Assembly: GCF_041146795.1 (NCBI RefSeq)
Contig: NC_135184.1
Location: 8,980,967-9,044,966, forward strand
Length of the DNA stretch: 64,000 nucleotides
Direction: 5' to 3'
DNA from: Maylandia zebra
Taxonomy: Eukaryota; Chordata; Actinopteri; Cichliformes; Cichlidae
Shown here: positions 60,290-64,000 of the stretch, in pieces
How positions within the stretch are numbered: the stretch's first letter is position 1
How the letters are laid out: the number at the start of each line of letters is the position of its first letter
The notes under the pieces: model-generated
The model's input: the letters and a program-made list of their open reading frames with translations, nothing else
Told to the model about the DNA's origin: nothing
The model's database searches: none
Made by a program: the position numbers and the translations under genes

Positions 60290-61000
60290 GCTGGCAGTAG
60301 TTACACCATTACTTAAAAAATCATCACTTGAGGTATGTTTTCTCCAATCTTCAAACTTTCTTTTATCTCAAAAATCTTAAGAGTGTAGCTGTAAAAAAAA
60401 AAAGAAAAGCTAGCAGATCATCTGCAGAGGAATGGCTTATTTGAAGAGTTTCAGTCAGGTTTCAGAGCTCATCACAGCACAGAAACAGCTTTAGTGAAGG
60501 TTACAAATGATCTTCTTATAGCCTCTGACAGTGGACTCACCTCTGTGCTTGTCCTGCTAGACCTCAGTGCAGCGTTCGATACTGGTGACCATAACATTTG
60601 ATTACAGTGATTAGAGCATGCTTTAGATTTTAAGAAATGCAGTTTCTAGTCAGATGCTTACTATGGATGGCATTACATTGGCCTCCAGTAACACTGTGAA
60701 GAGCCTTGGACTCATTTTTGACCAGGATATGTCGTTCAATGTGCATATTAAACAAATATGTAGAACTGCTTTGTTCCATTTTTGCAATATCTCCAAAATT
60801 AGAAATGCCCGGTCTCAGAGTGATGATGAAAAACTATTTCATGCATTTATTACTTCAATGCTGGACTACTGTAATTCATTATTACCAGGATGCCTTAAAA
60901 ACTCCCTGAAAAGCCTTCAGTTAATCAAGCAGAAAGAAAGAGCATATTTCTCCTATATTAGCTTCTCTTCATTGGCTCCCTGATAAATCCTGCTCCTTAC
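60290..61000 (+). mobile_element. LINE reverse transcriptase remnant (L2-like)
   Basis: Pieces read [20 protein letters not shown], then [10 protein letters not shown], then GITLASSNTVKSLGLIFDQD and LDYCNSLLPGC. These are motifs of the palm and thumb parts of fish L2/CR1-type LINE reverse transcriptases. The frame has a large internal deletion after the AFD motif and several stops. Confidence 0.65.
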
Positions 61001-61039
61001 ATGTAAGGTCTTGAATAATCAGCATGCATTTTTTGGAAA

Positions 61040-61370
61040 GCTAAATTCAGGTGAACCCAATGAGAGCCATTATACACAAATGGAGAAAAGCTGGAACAGT
61101 GCTGAAGGATCCCAGGAGTGACGGGTTGACCAACATTACTCCAAGAGTGCACCAAAGAGATCACAAAAGAACCTAGAACAACATTAAAGAACAGCAGGCT
61201 TCACATGTCTCAGTAAAGGTCAGAGTTCATTTTTCAACAATAGAAAGAGACTGTGCAGAAATGAAATCCATGGGACAGTTCAAAGAGAAATCCACAGCTG
61301 ACCAAAAAGAACACAGAGGGTCGCCTCACATCTGTGAAAAAATAAATCAACTGAAATTGAGAAGTGCACA
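61040..61370 (+). mobile_element. Tc1-like transposase fragment
   Basis: GGATCCCAGGAGTGACGGGT, AGAAAGAGACTGTGCAGAAA and GACCAAAAAGAACACAGAGG correspond, in order, to parts of the transposase of common fish Tc1 elements. Termini are missing and the frame is broken. Confidence 0.55.
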
Positions 61371-61999
61371 CACACACACACACACAGGTTCCAGGATCTC
61401 CCGGATATGTATGGACGAAGGGGATGGACACTATATATATATTGTAGTTAAAAGCGTCTTGTTCTTCTTCCTTTTTGCATGTAAGAGGAATCCACGTACA
61501 AGTATTAAAGTCTCTCAAACTGACTTGGTGTTCATCTCTTTATTGTTTCAACCTCTACAGACTATATACTTATGACTACTGTTTTTTCACAACCACATGA
61601 CATTTTTTCTAAGTCTAGAAAATTGCCATTGATAATTTATTACCGATAGCCTCATTTTTTTAAGGCTTGCATGTAGTGTGTTAGTTCATGTACTCTCCTC
61701 CTTTTTGGGACCTGTTATTTTTATGTAGCTATGAAAAGTTTCACATTTTCTAGACTGCATAATCTTAGAATATTTTTAAAGTTAAAGAGAACTGCATTAG
61801 ATTTGTGTGTGATGAAAACAAAGCAGTCAGAGTAATAAAGACAGAACACTTCACATGCAGTTTTATTAATGTAATAACAGTACACACTGAAATAGGTACA
61901 TTGACTCACTGGTTCTCAGCTGACTCTCCTCCCTTTGTTGGCATGTCTGTAAACTCTGTGCCTATTTCATGTTCTCAAAAACAAAACTAGGTCTGTTAA

Positions 62000-62090
62000 T
62001 TAGAATAGAATTCAACTTTATTGTCATTGCACATGCACAGGTACAGGGCAACGAAATGCAGTTTGCATCCATCCAGAAGTGCTTTAGTGA
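62000..62090. repeat. Short retroposon end fragment
   Basis: TTTATTGTCATTGCACATGC followed by CAGGGCAACGAAATGCAGTT is a common fish LINE/SINE tail sequence in antisense. Nothing else of the element remains. Confidence 0.45.
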
Positions 62091-62393
62091 TATAGATATA
62101 TTACAATATATATTAGCAATAATATAGATATGTAAGTATATTACAGAAATGGGTCTATTATGGTATGTTATAATGTACACGGTATGAAGTATGTTGTGAA
62201 TATTCTATAACTATAAGTATGTACAGGCTGTAGTGAGTACAAGTTATGTGCAGGATGTGGACAGGATATAAATATGAAAAACAAATTAATTCAAATTAAG
62301 AGAAATATTCAGCTACCTTTAAGCTATACCACAGTATCAATAACTGTGGTCTATCTTTAGACACAATTATTTTGTCTATTTTGACCCCAACCC

Positions 62394-62662
62394 ACGGGCC
62401 ACGGACCGGTACCGCTCCCTCAGTTGTTTCATGCTGGGCCGCTAGAAATGAGGCTTGAGTGTGAAATTTTTGGTTTTGGGGGGGGTTATAGTTTTTTATC
62501 TATCTATCATTTATATTGTTAAGTTTCCCTGGGCCTTTTCCTGTGTGTTATGAATAAATCTATTTTTTAGTATCATACTGGTTTTATTTTATTGTATTTA
62601 TCCACAACACCTTAAAGGTGTAAACCGGTCCGTAGCACGAAAAAGGTTGTGGACCACTGCTC
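62394..62662. mobile_element. hAT-like remnant
   Basis: Left part CACGGGCCACGGACCGGTAC and right part AACCGGTCCGTAGCACGAAA...GTGGACCACTG resemble the ends of widespread fish hAT-derived repeats (CAGTGGTCC type). The left terminus appears to be lost. Confidence 0.5.
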
Positions 62663-62798
62663 TAAAGTGTCCTACATATGACTGAACAAACACACATTCT
62701 CATTATAATGTTTCTCTCTTGGTCAGAGTAAAATGAAAATCCACATTGTACACACAATAAACACTGTTAATCATTATAAATACAGTTATTGGTTTTCT

Positions 62799-64000
62799 TC
62801 AGTTTTCTTCTGGGTGTTTGTTGTTGGACTGTAGAATTGGACTTTGCAGCTCTGTCACCAGGACCATACACCGTCTCTGGCTGGGGGATGTTTTCAGTCT
62901 TAGTGGAAAATTTACCAAAGCATAAGTAGATGTTGGAGAATGACATAAGTCATGTCCTGAGGGAGTCTGATTTTGAGTCTGGACTGGAATGATGTCTTGC
63001 AAATAAATCAAAAGTGCTTTGTTAGGGACATGTAATAGTCATGATAATTTATCTTACATGCAAGAAAATATCACAAACAGTGATGTCTAAATCTGACAAG
63101 AAGAAGCAATATATATAGTTAAGAGAAGCCTTTATTAGTCTCACATGTGGGACATTTTTGGTCATGGCAGAAAGTACAAGTTTAAGAGCAGTAAAAATTA
63201 AGAAAAGAACAGCAGCCATACTATTGTAATGACCACACTGTAACCTCTGCATATTTACAGAATATACACTACATATCAGTTTAACACTGACATTTATCAT
63301 CTTATATAATATTTGAGTAGTTTGAGGTATATTTATGATATATTTACGGACAACATGCATCTTTAGGTAGATAATAGACCTTTTTCTCCTCTGTCATTCT
63401 TCCTTGTGGTCTTTAACTTTTTGTTTTTGTTTTGTTTTCTAAAAAGGGGGGAAGGGAAAACAACAAAATTAATTAATGAATTTCCTTCTGAACACTTCTC
63501 CATCTTTGTTTTATAATTTTGATGGCTTTATTGTTATTTGTTTTTACTTGATATTGTTATTAATTTTTAATTGACTTCTTAAATCTCTCACTTCGGAGTG
63601 AATGAACACAGTTATAAACACACACACAGAGCATACACAAAATTAGCTCATACCTGCTGTACTAAAGTATATCTTAATCTGGGCTTCCCATGGCATTACC
63701 TAATCATAAGAGGAATGTGTATTTGTATAAAGTGTATGCTTAAACGGAAAATATAATTTTTGTGTACTTTATGTATCACCAATTCACTAAAAAAAACATT
63801 GGAACTTACATTTCATGATGACACAAAGGTTATGAAGAGAGTCAGCAAGAAGAGAACAGAAGTCGAAGTTGCATTTATGGTGGCTCCACTGGGAGCTGTA
63901 ATGAAATTAAATTGTTATGTCACAGAAATTTTGGTTAAATACTTGGATTTATTTGCAAAGAAAAAAAAATATAATAGCAGTAAATCTTTTACTGATCACT
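62799..64000 (-). pseudogene. Gene F: 3' end of a CD2/SLAM-like receptor, shifted out of frame
   Basis: Two exons are visible. The membrane exon 63810-63895 aligns with gene D (ATSTSVLFLLTLFITF) but is 86 nt, not a multiple of three, and reaches TGA just after the membrane segment. The tail exon (about 62799-62995) retains SPTSTYALVNF, then lacks one base relative to gene C, so the second motif (ETVYGPG in the other frame) is lost and a different ending KHPEEN is read. Its acceptor also seems displaced by a base relative to C. The Ig exons would lie beyond the right edge. It is either a dying gene or one that makes a nearly tailless receptor; I favour the former. Confidence 0.6.
63050..63800. 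other. Intron between the tail and membrane exons of gene F
   Basis: AT-rich and without recognisable repeats. The 44-nt linker exon found in genes C and E was looked for here and not found. Confidence 0.4.

Noticed and set aside
1-64000. CRISPR arrays, bacterial operons, ribosomal RNA
   Set aside because: No regularly spaced repeats, Shine-Dalgarno-led gene runs or rRNA-like sequence were seen; the window is vertebrate nuclear DNA.

Overview
The window looks like nuclear DNA from a ray-finned fish, most likely a percomorph (possibly a cichlid). It is AT-rich, has multi-exon genes with GT-AG introns, and carries fish-type repeats: tRNA-derived SINEs, hAT-like short elements, a DD37E Tc1/mariner element, Penelope-like pieces, LINE tails and a complete BEL/Pao element. 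The species call is an inference from repeat types, not a database match.

The host content is one immune-receptor family. I find five receptor genes, the 3' end of a sixth at the right edge, and a relict exon of a seventh at the left edge. Each has the CD2/SLAM-type layout: a short signal-peptide exon, one V-like Ig exon without the usual disulfide pair, one C2-like Ig exon with six shared cysteines, a transmembrane exon and a tail, all joined at phase-1 introns. Genes A (1967-9375) and B (14083-16515) lie on the plus strand and end just after the membrane; both have a lysine at the start of the membrane segment. Genes C (19877-28878), D (30242-36546), E (46086-54630) and F (62799 to beyond 64000) lie on the minus strand and have, or once had, separate tail exons. 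C carries a textbook ITSM (TVYAQV) and E carries related tyrosine motifs. D stops before the motifs. F is shifted out of frame in its membrane exon and again in its tail exon. The array therefore resembles a paired-receptor system, with short-tailed, adaptor-type members beside long-tailed, SAP/SH2-type members. B and C are tail to tail, so the strand switch lies at about 16.5-19.9 kb.

The rest is mobile DNA. Left part (1-14 kb): a GTTACAA-rich inverted-repeat element, a LINE 3' end, Penelope-like end sequence, a solo LTR with target duplication, and nested repeats. Centre (16.5-36.5 kb): Penelope reverse-transcriptase remains, two hAT-like elements with clean 8-bp duplications, a SINE, and a DD37E transposon interrupted by a second SINE-like repeat with a 13-bp duplication. 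At 36.9-44.3 kb lies a BEL/Pao element that looks whole and very young, ending about 320 bp upstream of gene D. From 46 to 64 kb, gene E introns and the E-F interval hold a Ty3/Gypsy scrap, a repeat with a small membrane-protein ORF, hAT and SINE copies, a GC-rich miniature LTR element with its own target duplication (56810-58113), and LINE, Tc1 and hAT remains. No tRNA, rRNA or CRISPR features were seen.
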